The notes beneath the pieces are model-generated. The model was not told where the DNA came from, did no database searches, and saw only the letters and a program-made list of their open reading frames with translations. A stretch of DNA of 64,000 bases from Pyxicephalus adspersus (lineage: Eukaryota > Chordata > Amphibia > Anura > Pyxicephalidae): NCBI RefSeq assembly GCF_032062135.1, contig NC_092858.1, positions 169,512,615 to 169,576,614 on the forward strand. Reading direction: 5' to 3'. Numbering within the stretch: position 1 is the stretch's first letter; every line of letters starts with the position of its first letter. Shown in pieces: positions 35,401-47,400 of the stretch. The position numbers and the translations under genes are program-made.

Positions 35401-38400
35401 ATGGACCCAGAGGAATGGTCAGGGGTCCTCCACCTCCTTACCAGATGAACCCTGGGGAAGGCTGGGGCCCTGGCGGTCCAGATCCTTATCCAGATGGGAT
35501 GGGCATGCCGCATCCAATGCCCCCGAAAGGCATGCCTCCTCATCCAAATGTGCCTGGAAGCCAAATGCAGCGGTTACCTGGTTTTGTTGGAATGATGAAC
35601 CCTGATATGGAAGGACCTAATGTTCCCAATCCTGGATCCAGACCCGGGCTTCCTGGTGTTAATTGGCCAGACGAGGTGCCAAAAATTCCTGACGGACGTA
35701 GCTTTCCCCCTGGACAGAGCATATTTAGTGGCCCAGGGCGAGGGGAACGCTTCCCCAACCCACAGGGTTTTCAAGATGAGATTTTTCATCAGCATGTTGC
35801 GGAAAAGCAGCTTGGCATGCCCCCTGGCATTGGTATGGAGGGCATCAGACCTGTAATGGAAATGAATAGAGGTATTCCACCTCAAAGGAGTATGGAGCCT
35901 GGAAGTGGTCTGTTTCCTCGTATGCCTGGAGATGCAGCACTGAGCCCATCAAGGATGGAATTCCATAAAGGGATGCCTCCTAACATGGGTCCAAACCGAG
36001 AGGTAGAGTTTGGCATGGGTCCGGGCAATATGAACATGAAGGTTGACATGAACCTTAATGTCAACATGAACTCTAACCAGCAGTTAATGCCTCAAAAGAT
36101 GAAAGATGTGATGGGCCCTGATGAATTAATTAAGATGAGGCCTGGGAGCAACGAGATGCTTCCTAACCAGCAAAAAATGCATTCTGCACCCTTTGAACAC
36201 TCCCAACAGGAGTATGGTATGGGCTCCAGGCCTTATCTCAATATGTCCCAGGCCCCCGGAGGAGTACTGAGGAACCCCAGAGAACAGATGGGGCCTGATC
36301 AAAGGACTAACAGCCGACTTAGCCACATGCCACCTCTACCTCTCAATCCAAACAATAACCCGGGCAACCTCAACGTTGCGCCGCCCGGTCAACGCAGCCT
36401 GGGCCGTAAGCCTTTGGATAATGTTTCAGTTTCTGGCAGTCAAGTGAACTCTCCTGGTGTGAATCCTTTAAAATCCCCAACTATGCGCCAGGTCCAATCT
36501 CCGATGCTAGGCTCCCCTTCTGGTAACCTTAAATCCCCCCAAACACCTTCTCAGTTAGCCGGGATGTTGACAGGACCAACGGCAGCAGCTGCTGCTTCCA
36601 TTAAGTCCCCGCCTGTCATGGGGTCTGCTGCTGCTTCCCCTGTCCACCTGAAGTCTCCGTCCCTACCTGTACCTTCCCCAGGTTGGACGTCTTCTCCTAA
36701 GCCTCCAATGCAAAGTCCAGGAATACCCCCAAACCAGCACAAACCGCCGCTTGGCATTACATCACCAGCCATGATGGGGAATATGGAATCTGGTAAGTTC
36801 TTCTATCTGTATTTTTCTTTGTTCCAACAAAATTTTTATGTACATTTTCAGCAATATTGGCATTTTCCTTTATAGGGAATCTAACAGATTTTTGATGTGA
36901 CTGTGATGATCTACATGGGTGCTGTGGTTGTATTTTGATGGTCATGTTTCATGCTGTTATGTATGGGTCCTCCCATCAGAAGCCTTTTATTTTTTTCATT
37001 ATGGATTTACTATCCTTCCCTGCGACTTCTAGTTTTGCTTCAGTTGTGCTTCTCTCCCCCATATATTTAAATGGAAATACTATAAGATACATTGTTGCAC
37101 CCGAGGGTCAGGAAGAGGTCGGCTTCATGTCAGATACACCTTTTAAATCACTCCGAATGATCTTAGTGACCTGGAATAAAACACGCTAAAATTCTGACAC
37201 AATCCACAATACTGCAGAATACATTTGTTGTTTTGGAGATTCTATTGGTTGTTGTGGGTCAGAATAGATCTAAGCGAACCCACACACACACAGGAAAGAA
37301 ACTGGCAATTTTTATCCTTGAATAGTATATTAAGGTTATTTTTACTAGATGTCAGAAAATCAACCCGTGGTGCCTATGCGGTCATGTTTTCCTCGGATGA
37401 ATGATCTGCATATGCCTTGTCCTTCATGTTCACACCTAGACATCTGCAATATGTGGAATAATGTTCTCCGCCTTGATTCCCTGTGGGGAGAGAATGTTCT
37501 ATGTTTGCTGCGTGTGCTCATAGTTCAGAGACCGTGCTGTGACCGACAACCGGTAGTCTACTCCATAGCTGGAAACTATTCAACATGATTCCAAGCCGTA
37601 TGATCACTATGACCCCGAATGGCGGTAATCATGGGGATTGTTTACAAACAAAGAGACATGAAAAGTTCTTGGGGAATGTGAATTTGTTTTTATTATCATT
37701 TCAAAAGAATGTTAGGGAATAATAAAATATGTTGCATTGTTTTGCTATCACGTGGAGACATTTCGTAGGTATTTTACTGTAGTAGAATTTTTTTCTTCAA
37801 TGCTGCTTGAAATGACGGTTTATGAAATGTCTCGACTTTGTGCGATGAGCAGTAAATGGCAGTCGTCATGCTGTGTTTCTAAGCATGCAAGCCTTAGGTT
37901 TATATTGCAAAATTTTCATAAATATTGTAGCATTATATCTATAGGTCCAGTGTTCTCCGCAGAAGATTCCTAAGCTGGGTTAGAAGAAGTTGTAGACAGG
38001 TGGTGGCCCCTGTATTGTCACTCAACTTTTCGGTAACCAACCAGCTGGTTATTGAAAGGTGCTGGGTCGTTGGTATACACAATATATATGCACATGCAAC
38101 ATTGCAGGAAGCAAGCAGATTGTTAATGCTTTTTGGTAGCCCTAGTGGGTTATATATAGGGTCACATGAGCAAAGTATTGGATGTTGTAAAGGTTGTTGG
38201 TTAACCACAACCAATATGCTAAAAGCCTTTTAGAAAACTGTAACGTGCACTGCCTATTATACAAAATCACTTTTATGTATGAATGTGGTGGTTTCTAACC
38301 AGATAAAGGCATCCTTTAGCTTGTGAAAAAAATAAAATAAAGCCACCAGATGCCTGTCTGTCTTAATAGAGCCTCAGAGTTTTTAAGATAAACAATGCTT

Positions 38401-41400
38401 TAATCACAGATTGTGTCAAGTGGGCACAAGTCTTCCAGTCTTAAAGGTGTTAAGCTACGTACACACGGCAGATTTTTATCGCCCGATAATCGGCATGGGC
38501 CAATTATCGGGCGAAAATCTTCCGTGTGTACAGTCGGTGTCGTCCATCGTCCGGACGACCGACCTGCCGGATCCACGGACGATGGACGACAGCCGATCGT
38601 AATGAAAGGGAAGGGGGAGAGCGTACAGCAGGGTGCGGCTCCGTCGCTCTCCCCCCTCCCCTCTCCATAGAGCATGAACGGTGCTGTATGTACAGCATCG
38701 TTCATGCATCTTGCAGCCCCTTGTCGTTGGAAAGGATCGTGAAAGATCCTTTCCAACGACAAAAATTGCAAGTGTGTACGCAGCTTTAGATATGTGGGGT
38801 TGCCATTTTGGCCCTTTAAAGAGTAGCTAAACTCAGAATTTCATGCGTAGTGAGATTGGCAATTTTTTTTCTTCATCCTACGTCACCCCATCTAGCGCCT
38901 GGGTCGGTTGACGTAGAATGAAGAAAGGAAGAAAGAAGAGATGGCGGCGTTCTGGGATGGATGCCGGGACCCGATTCAGGACACTCCCGGAGCAATCAGA
39001 CTGCCCTGGGGAATTAAAGGTGTTTTTTTGTTTTTTGTTTTTGGACTTTTGAGTTTAGTTCCTCTTTAATGCTGTGTTTCATTTGCTTTAAAAATGAGAA
39101 CGGTAGGCAACTAAAATTTCCAATGTACCAGCTTGTAAAGTTTTATCTTTACACTTTTGCAACCAAAGTTCACAAAAACAAATTTTCACCCTTGTCAAAA
39201 AATTATTTTGCATTCAAACTTCAATTGAAAAATTGAGATAGAGATTTCATTTGTTGCATTGTTGTGCGTTGACATCTAAAATTAATTCTTAAAGGTTTGT
39301 TTTTTTTTAAAGCCAATCATGTTTGTAATAATGGCGGAAAGAGTAGCAATGTGTGCGTTCTGAACACTGTTAGAGTCCAGCTTTAAATGTCTGGCTAAGC
39401 TCATATTATCTTGGCATTATCATAGCTGAAAGTAAGAGAATAACTAGTTTCCAATATTCTCCCTAGAAATATTTTTAAGCTGAGCGAGAAGAAGCTGTAG
39501 GTTGGTGCTGACCCATGTATGGTAACCTAGTTTTTCAGTAGCTACCCAAAAACAACCGGGTGGTTACCGAGAAGTGCCGGGTGGTGCGCCCGGCTAAAAG
39601 GGGCTGGGTGAGTTACTGTGTGTGCAGCTGACCCCTAATATTGTTTTGCAGTCGGCCATGGTGGATCCCTAAACAGAGTAGGTACCACCACTCATCCTCC
39701 ATGGCTCTATAGGACAAAACAGTTCTGTGCACAGTTCTTTCCTTTTACTGTCACTGGAAGCGATCACATAACATTGTATCCAGTGACAGCAATTTGATGC
39801 CTGTATACAGATTAAGCATGTTAATTGGTATTTGTAACTTCATTGACTACATGTTTGTTGCAAGTCAATAAAACAGAAATTATTGTAGCTTTAGGACCCC
39901 GGCATGACAACCAGGGAATCGGCATTCTCAGCCTTGGGAGCCTCTGTGTTTCCCCCAGTACGGGTTTCATTTCCATTAACCCCATTCAATACATGACTGA
40001 AGACAGCTGGGGCATGCAGAAGACTTGAACATTCAAGAAACTGCTTTCTGCAATTCTTGAATTTTTGCAGTTTTTAATATTTTGCTTAACAGGAAAAAAA
40101 ATGTAAAGCACCCTTTTCCCATTTAAAAAAAATAAAACCTGCAAAAGAATAGTACTTGCTGGTTCCAAAGACCTCTGTTCAGATTCTATGGCCCCGGACA
40201 AAATCTTTTTGCCCAAGGTGTGTTAAGTGATTGGTCCCTTTACTGAATGCTGTGCCTGCATACACCGGTCATCACTACAGGACAGAGCAGTGACATTTGG
40301 AGGCCTTGGATGAAACCGCAGAATGCCACAGGTGACCTAGGTGTCTGACATACCTGGAAATATTGAATGTGAAGATTTTGCTGGTGGAACGTAGCAAAGA
40401 TCTTGGTAACTGGTAGAAGTAGAGAAGAATGTTCTTCACTCTATTAACCTCCCTGCCGGTTTTCCCGAGCGTGGCTGGGGGTTAGTTTTCAGTGCCAAAA
40501 GTGGTAACCCCCAAGCCACACTCGGGGTGGAATTGCCAGGGAGTTTTAAAGTCCTACCTGGTTCCCTCATTCCAGTGGCGTCCTCCAGCGATGCCCAGCA
40601 TCTGCTTCCCGGCATCGCCAGACTGCACTAATGCCACCCGGCATATGCGTCCCCGCCGGACGAGCTGGGTGGGGGGCGGGGATGGTGCGACCGGTAGGCA
40701 GGAAATTTAAAATAATGGGTATTTTTAAATGTGCCGCTTTTACATTTAAAAATACTCATTCAGACCGCCAGAGAGGTTCAACCATTCCTTCAACTCTGAT
40801 TTTTTTTTATGATTCAACTTAAATTCTATATTTTCTATTTTACTGCACCTTTGGGGAGAAAACAAATATTAAAGGGCAATTCATCAGCTTTCCTAACATT
40901 TCATGCCCATTGAGGTCATTGGAAGGTGCATGGAAGGTCCCAAAGGTTCACCCTATCCCTGGGGTCGGGAATGAACAGATGAAATGCCCTCATAACCAGC
41001 ATGTAGGGTAATTCGCCAGATCCAAACCATTTTATTCCCATGCTTACCGAGGATCGGCATTAAAAGAAAAGAATATTTATGTTGAATCCCTCCAGTATTA
41101 TTTTTTGTTTCTCTCTCTGCATTTTAAAATGTTCTCCAGGCAAACAGAAAATCAGGCATTATAGTAATTTCATTGACTGTTAGCATTTCTTGCAGTTATC
41201 TCTTGTTTTGCCTTCAATAATTACCATTGATTTTTTTATTTTTTGCATTGCTCGAGGCCTGCAGTTACCATGGCAGCTTTACAGCCGAGTCTGGGGAACA
41301 TTCATTTTAGTCCGGCGGACATGTCATATTTTAGCTGCTCACAGATTCTGCATATAAAGTACGGAAAAGAAGGCGTAGGAAATTGTGTAAAGAAGAATGA

Positions 41401-44400
41401 TTTTCTGGGCCTAGACGGGTGGCTCTGTCGCTGGTGACTCTTAAGGATATTGCTAAAAATTCAGCTTACGTTATCATATGGAGACTGTCCCAGCTTGTGA
41501 TATTCTGCTAGCGAGGGGCAAATCAGTGATCATATAAACTGAATTATGTTGCCAGTTTTGCAAGGTACTTCCGTTTCTTTGGTCAAACAATATACAGATT
41601 GCAGAGGGGGCATCACAAGCCCTGCTCAGTTTAGGCCGTAGTATCCGCGTCCTGCACTGATGATGGCAAATAAGCGTGAAACAGTTTAATGGAGGCCAAA
41701 TTAACGGCAGGTTACTATGCATGCAGAAATACTTTAAAATCATTATTTAACTACTGCACTGTTCAGTGTTCAACCCTGAAAATTTTTCAAGCCAGGTGGG
41801 AAGTAATTGTAGGTGGGTGGCAGCCTCTGTATTGTGACCCAACTCCTAAGTAACTACCAAAAACAGCCTGGTGGCTACTAAAAAGTGCCGGGTGGTTCCC
41901 CCCTCTAAATGGGGCTGGAGAGAACACTGCACAGTATTCATATTCTTGTAGAATCGTTAGTTTTGTTGGGTTGTGATGAAGGTGAAGCTACCATCAACAC
42001 AATAAAGTTTCAATACAAAACAACCTAGTCTTTAAGGGGAACAGTCCCAACTCTATTCTTCCCTCCCCTGTTGATCAGCCACTTGTTTGTTCTAAATAAA
42101 GCTGTTTTTGTGTAGGAGAAGGTGGAACACTGAACAGGACGGAGGCTTCATATACATATCTGATGGTTGTTAACTTGAAACAAATGGTCGTTCTTGTTTT
42201 GGGTAAAAATCCAGCATGGGACAGCTTGACATCATCCATCAATCCGCTACAGTGGCCTGATGAACGGCTGATCTGGAGCAGAGCATGGCTGTCAGTGCTC
42301 AACCCTGAATCATATTTAAGCTTGGTGGGAAGAAATTGTAGGTGGGTGGTGGCCCCTGTATTGTGACCCAACCAAAAACAGCCGGGTGATTGCTGAAAAG
42401 TTGCCAGCTAAAAAGGGGCTGGCGAGAACACCGTAGGTAATGCTTGCTTTTCCTCCCCCCTTATCTCTCCATAGACTAGGCGAACGGCTGCTCTTTTGTT
42501 CATCATTCAGCGGTAATAACAAAATACCGTTTCCAGTGGCGGTAGTCCCACAGCTTGAGATGTCACATTGTTCTGTGCCGTTTTTTTGGGATTTAGGAAC
42601 TCAATGTTTTTGAGCTCTGCTGGCTGTTTAGCTTAGAGGGGTTATGAGGTGTGGAAAATCTGTGACTTCTGGACCGTACGGCCTGCAGAGCTCAAACCAA
42701 GAGGTCAGAGAGAATCCAAGTCATCCTGCTTTCCATACACGGCACGGTGAAGGTTTTTGTGATCGTACATTTATGCGCCATCTTAAAGCTATGTTCACAC
42801 TGGCTATGAGGTGGTGGGGCATTTGCATTGCAAGGCTTCTTACGCCCGGGTACTGCTGCCTTTCGGTGGCAGCCACATAAAGAATAAATGTTGGCGGCAG
42901 CGGGCTGCTCCGATACCGCTCACTGCTGTCAAATTTGCAGACACTGCATTGCGAGTGACCAAGCAGCTGGGCATTGTGCCAGCCTCTGTGAGACTCCGAG
43001 GATTGCTCGTTCACAAAGCAGGTGTGTACCCTTCCCTAAATTTGCAGCTTCACGGTTCACATGTTCCAATGTTGGTGTATTGATCTGTGCCTGTGAGTAC
43101 AACACTTATATAAACCGTTGGCCCTCACAATCTTCTGACCGCAAAAATGGCTCCTGCTCCTTTTCCAGTTTTTTTGCAGCCGTGAAGGCGGAACCTTAGA
43201 TCAGCACAGCTCGGGCACATTAATGAAACGGCGGTTAGCATCTGATTTGTGCCCGGCCAGGGACTGCCGCAGACAAGCCGCTCTCTGGCGATGACATGAT
43301 ACTTCATTCATGCGACTGCCTTCTTGCAAGCCTTTTATCGCTACCATACCAGAGATTGATTGGTGTCAGCTGTTCATTGATGCTTGTTTTTTATGCTTTA
43401 TAGAATTACTAATTTTGCTTTTTTTTTTTTTTTGCACACGTGTGTCACTAAAATACATGAAGTAAACGGGTTCTGGCTGCCTGGGATTGTCTCTGAATAA
43501 CGCTGATATTTTTTGGGTGACGTATTTTATAGTCGCTGATAAGGCAGCAACTGCGCAATGGATAATACAGAAGTCTGTACTGACCGGGTCCTATGAAATG
43601 TATCTTCATGAACCCTTAGAAAGCTCTTCTCGCCAATCTGGAAAATGTAGGAAATTAGGTTTGGGTTAGTTAGGTTCAACCTTTTTATGTCTAGTAGTTG
43701 TGTTGCAAAGCAAACTTTCCATATAGCTAAAAACCGTCTTCAACCCAGTATTTTATTTTTTTTTAAGCCTGGTGGGAGGAAATTGTAGGTGGGGGGCCCC
43801 CCGTGTATTGTGAACCAACTCTGAACCAAAAACAGACAGGTGGATACTGAAAAGTGCCGGGTGGTGCGCCCAGCTAAAAGGGCCAGGGGGAATACTGGCT
43901 AAAACAAACTGTTGTGGTGTTCAGGTAGGCTACATATTACAAAAAAGCTGTGCTAGATCATGAAGGAGATATATGAAGTATTATACTTACCTAATATATA
44001 TATATTATAATATGTGATATTTCAGGGATGTGGAGTTGGTACAATTCCTCCAGGTACCCAACAATCAACTCTGGCTCCACAGAGGCATATATAAGTCTTC
44101 GATATCAGGCCTGTGGAGTGTTAGTCTTTACTCTGCATGAATGTTTGCTGAATGTAACATTCACTGCTTTGTAAATCGCCCCTTTAGGCTTAGGGGGCAT
44201 GCAGTTACAGTTATAGAAAGGTTGGCATGCCTCTTTAACCCTAGGCAGCTCTTAACTTTAAATGAATGAAAGTGGCACCCGAGGCCATGTGCTTCAGTGC
44301 GACCAAAGCTGTGTATATCTGTGGGCACAATCGGAAATGACTCCGCTACCTAATAATCCTGTTAGAGCCATTCTTTTCTACCTTCGATAATACGCTGACA

Positions 44401-47400
44401 CTTGCTGGGTAGCTTGGCCTGGTATATGAAGTGGGAAAAGTAACAGATCTATTGGTAGTATCAGACAATAATAAAGGATCTAAGAAAAACGATATTTAAA
44501 TCTATTGATTTATTCTTATTTTTACATTTTATTAAGCATGGCTGATTTAGGAACAAGCCTCAGTCTAATGGGACATTAAGGAGGGTTCAGCACATAATAT
44601 GTTTGCATTCTTCATGGTGTGGTAAAGCTTGACTGGGTGAAAGGGTTCATTGACGGCTTGCCTGTATGTCTTTCCTTTGTTGCATTCCCATTTAAATCTA
44701 TGTGAATGTTAAAGCAGGTTAGGTGTTGTCCTGCAGGTCGGGTTCATTTGTCAGTAAAGTCTGAATGATCCTAGAAGTGTCCCAGCCTTCCCTTTTCTCT
44801 CACAGTTTTACCGGCTCCTCTTCTCTGCTGAAATTGCTTGCTCTGATTTTGCTGTAAACTTCTCAAAGTGTGCATTAGAATTTGCAGCTAATCAGATGGG
44901 AGAGTCCTTTATTTCCTGGCTGGAGGACGTCCAGCATCATCCAGGTCTAGAGTTTTATTTACCGTATTTTCCGGCGTACAAGACGACTTTTCAACCCCGA
45001 AAAATCTATGACAAAGTCAGGGGTCGTCTTGTACGCCGGGTACCAGTACTTACCTGCAGCGACCGGTGTCCCCGCGAGTCCCCTCTCTGGTCTGGCGTCC
45101 CTGCGAGTCCTCCTGTGCCTCCTTCTGTCTTCCTGCTTTTCAGCTTACACGAGTCCTCCTGGGCAGGCTCGCGTTGCTTCACAGCAGGACTCGTGTAAGC
45201 TGAAAAGCAGGACGTGAGCCTGGATTGGCTCTTCACTGGAACACCCCCATTCATTAAAGGAACGTGCCCATTCATTACTTAGAACTAGTAGTGTACAGTT
45301 CTTTCTGCCTCTCAGTTCTCTCACAATAGTGAGATCTGACAGGCAGAAGGAACAGTACAATACTGGGCGTATAACACGACCCCCAAATGATTGGTTAGAG
45401 TGGGGGGTCGTCTTATACGCCCAGTCGCCTTATACACCGGAAAATACGGTATTTATTTTGGACTTGACCTAAAGAGGAACTAAACTGAAAACAACAAAAA
45501 AACAAAACACACACCTAACCTTCAGTCCCGCAGGGGTGTCCTGCGTCGTCTCGACATCCGCCCCAGAGCAGGCGCTCCGCGCTTTGCCGTCTTCTCCTTC
45601 CAGGTTCTTTATTTTTCTGTTTGAGCAAAAAGGCTCCTTCTACACATTCCCGAGATGTTCCGGCATGTGCAGAAGGAGCACCCAAAAGCCTTCCGGGATG
45701 CGTGACGTAGGTATCCCAGTAGGCTTTGTGCTCCCATTCATTCTTGATCACCTAGGTGGTCTAGAATTTGGGGTCATGCTGCACCCTTTTTTATTTAAAA
45801 AAGGGTGTTGCACTTAAAAAAACAAAAACAAAAAAAAAAAAACAGAAATTTTGCTTTACATTAAAGGGTTATATGCCCTTTTGAAATTTCTGAGTTTAGG
45901 TACACTTGTAAGCTCTGCCAACCACCATCCCTGTGTACAAACAGAACTTTCCTACTTTTACCCCCGAAACAGCCTGGATGATGGAATGGCCTTTGTCTAG
46001 TAAAGTTGGTTCGGTAAAAGTGGAACATGTACAATTGAAAAATAAAGATGAGATAGGCAATAGTTGTCGTATCTGCACCAGGTGGGCCCTTTTGAAAAGT
46101 ATACTTGGGTTACAGCTTCACTTTACACTTTCTCTCCCCATTCGTAACACAAGCCAGTGGACTTAGAAATGTTCCTTGGCTTTAATGTTTTACTGCACAT
46201 AAATGTGGGGGAAAAAAACAACTAAACTGATGGTCATTGTGGTAATGCAATCTCTAGTAATTCTCTTGAAATCATTTTGTCTTTATGCTGAACAATATTT
46301 GCCATACTGCTTATTAAAGCAAGATCTCAGATTATCTAATATTCAGCCCGGATTAACCCAGCATTCAGAGAACTTTTTGCTTTAGAGTCTACAACACAGA
46401 CAAAACTTTGCACGGAAATAGTGTGCCATATGTTACTGAGACGCAAAGCCAACTTTTATAAGCGTTGTGATATCTGGCTCTGTGGGTTTCTTTATATGTA
46501 AAGGTGTTAGGGATTAGATAGCTGGAGTGTTGCTTCCCGGTCCACATTTTCTGACATGGCCCGAATAGCAAACACATTGTCTGATTCTAGAGTTGTGCTG
46601 ACCTCCGTTATACGTTTGGAGCATGTGACTTCCTCCCATGATGCAGTGCTCAGCCCTGGCAGCCTATTAAGTTGAATGCTGTCACATGACGGAGAATAAT
46701 GTCATCAGTACCTGCAGATTCGGACATATTGTACTTTGCAATGGGTTGTTGGAGCACTGGCTGGTTGAGGGTTACTGTATGTGTGGGATGAAAAGATCTT
46801 TTTAGGTGTACTATTAAAAGTTGGAGATATTATGTGCATTGAGGAGCTGGAAAACTGTGCTCCCCTTAGCATTGGTTATCAGCAGCTATGGATGGTACTA
46901 ATACAAATCTTTCATATGTCATCATGTTATGATATTTGGTCGAATGTGTTTTGGCAAACATTACATTCTTTGTACAGTTCTCATTAAAGGCCATCTCCTC
47001 CCAAATTAATATTTCAGTTTTAGGTTGGCGACAATGGGTTGAATCACCCATCGGCTTCTTATGTCTCAGAGACTGCAGCGGCGTGACACTGTCGCAGTGT
47101 TGTGTCTCTGCCCCCTGCAGCGTTGTCACTCTCCAGCACCTGGATTCCCTAAACTGGTCTAGGATATGGAGAATCCATCGTGGGAGCAGGACCATCATTT
47201 TGGCTCTGTTAATGGCCGCTGCAGTTGGGTGGCACTGAGAATTCTGGTGAGGACGTCTCACCACTGGTGACCCTGAAAGATATAAGAAGCCAGCGTGTGA
47301 TTCAGCTTTCTAGTAGTCACAAAGTGCTGAAATATCAGTTATGGATGGAGTTGGCCTTTAGCTTGTTTTTTTAATAAAGGTCATTTTCTAATTTTTATTT

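Noticed and set aside
36793..36875. Read-through frame after the giant exon
   Set aside because: A strong gtaagt donor and the homologous continuation at 47414 show this is intron. A retained-intron isoform would need transcript data.
38400..38790. Several overlapping open frames on both strands
   Set aside because: All lie in the palindromic Harbinger-type MITE, which is open on both strands by composition.
42721..43200. Overlapping frames of 90-103 codons on both strands
   Set aside because: No family resemblance, intronic position, and no splice or start context that supports a gene.
46866..47264. 132-codon - strand open frame before exon 6
   Set aside because: It lies wholly in the bcl9 intron. 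The translation has no known domain and an equally long frame exists on the other strand, as expected by chance.
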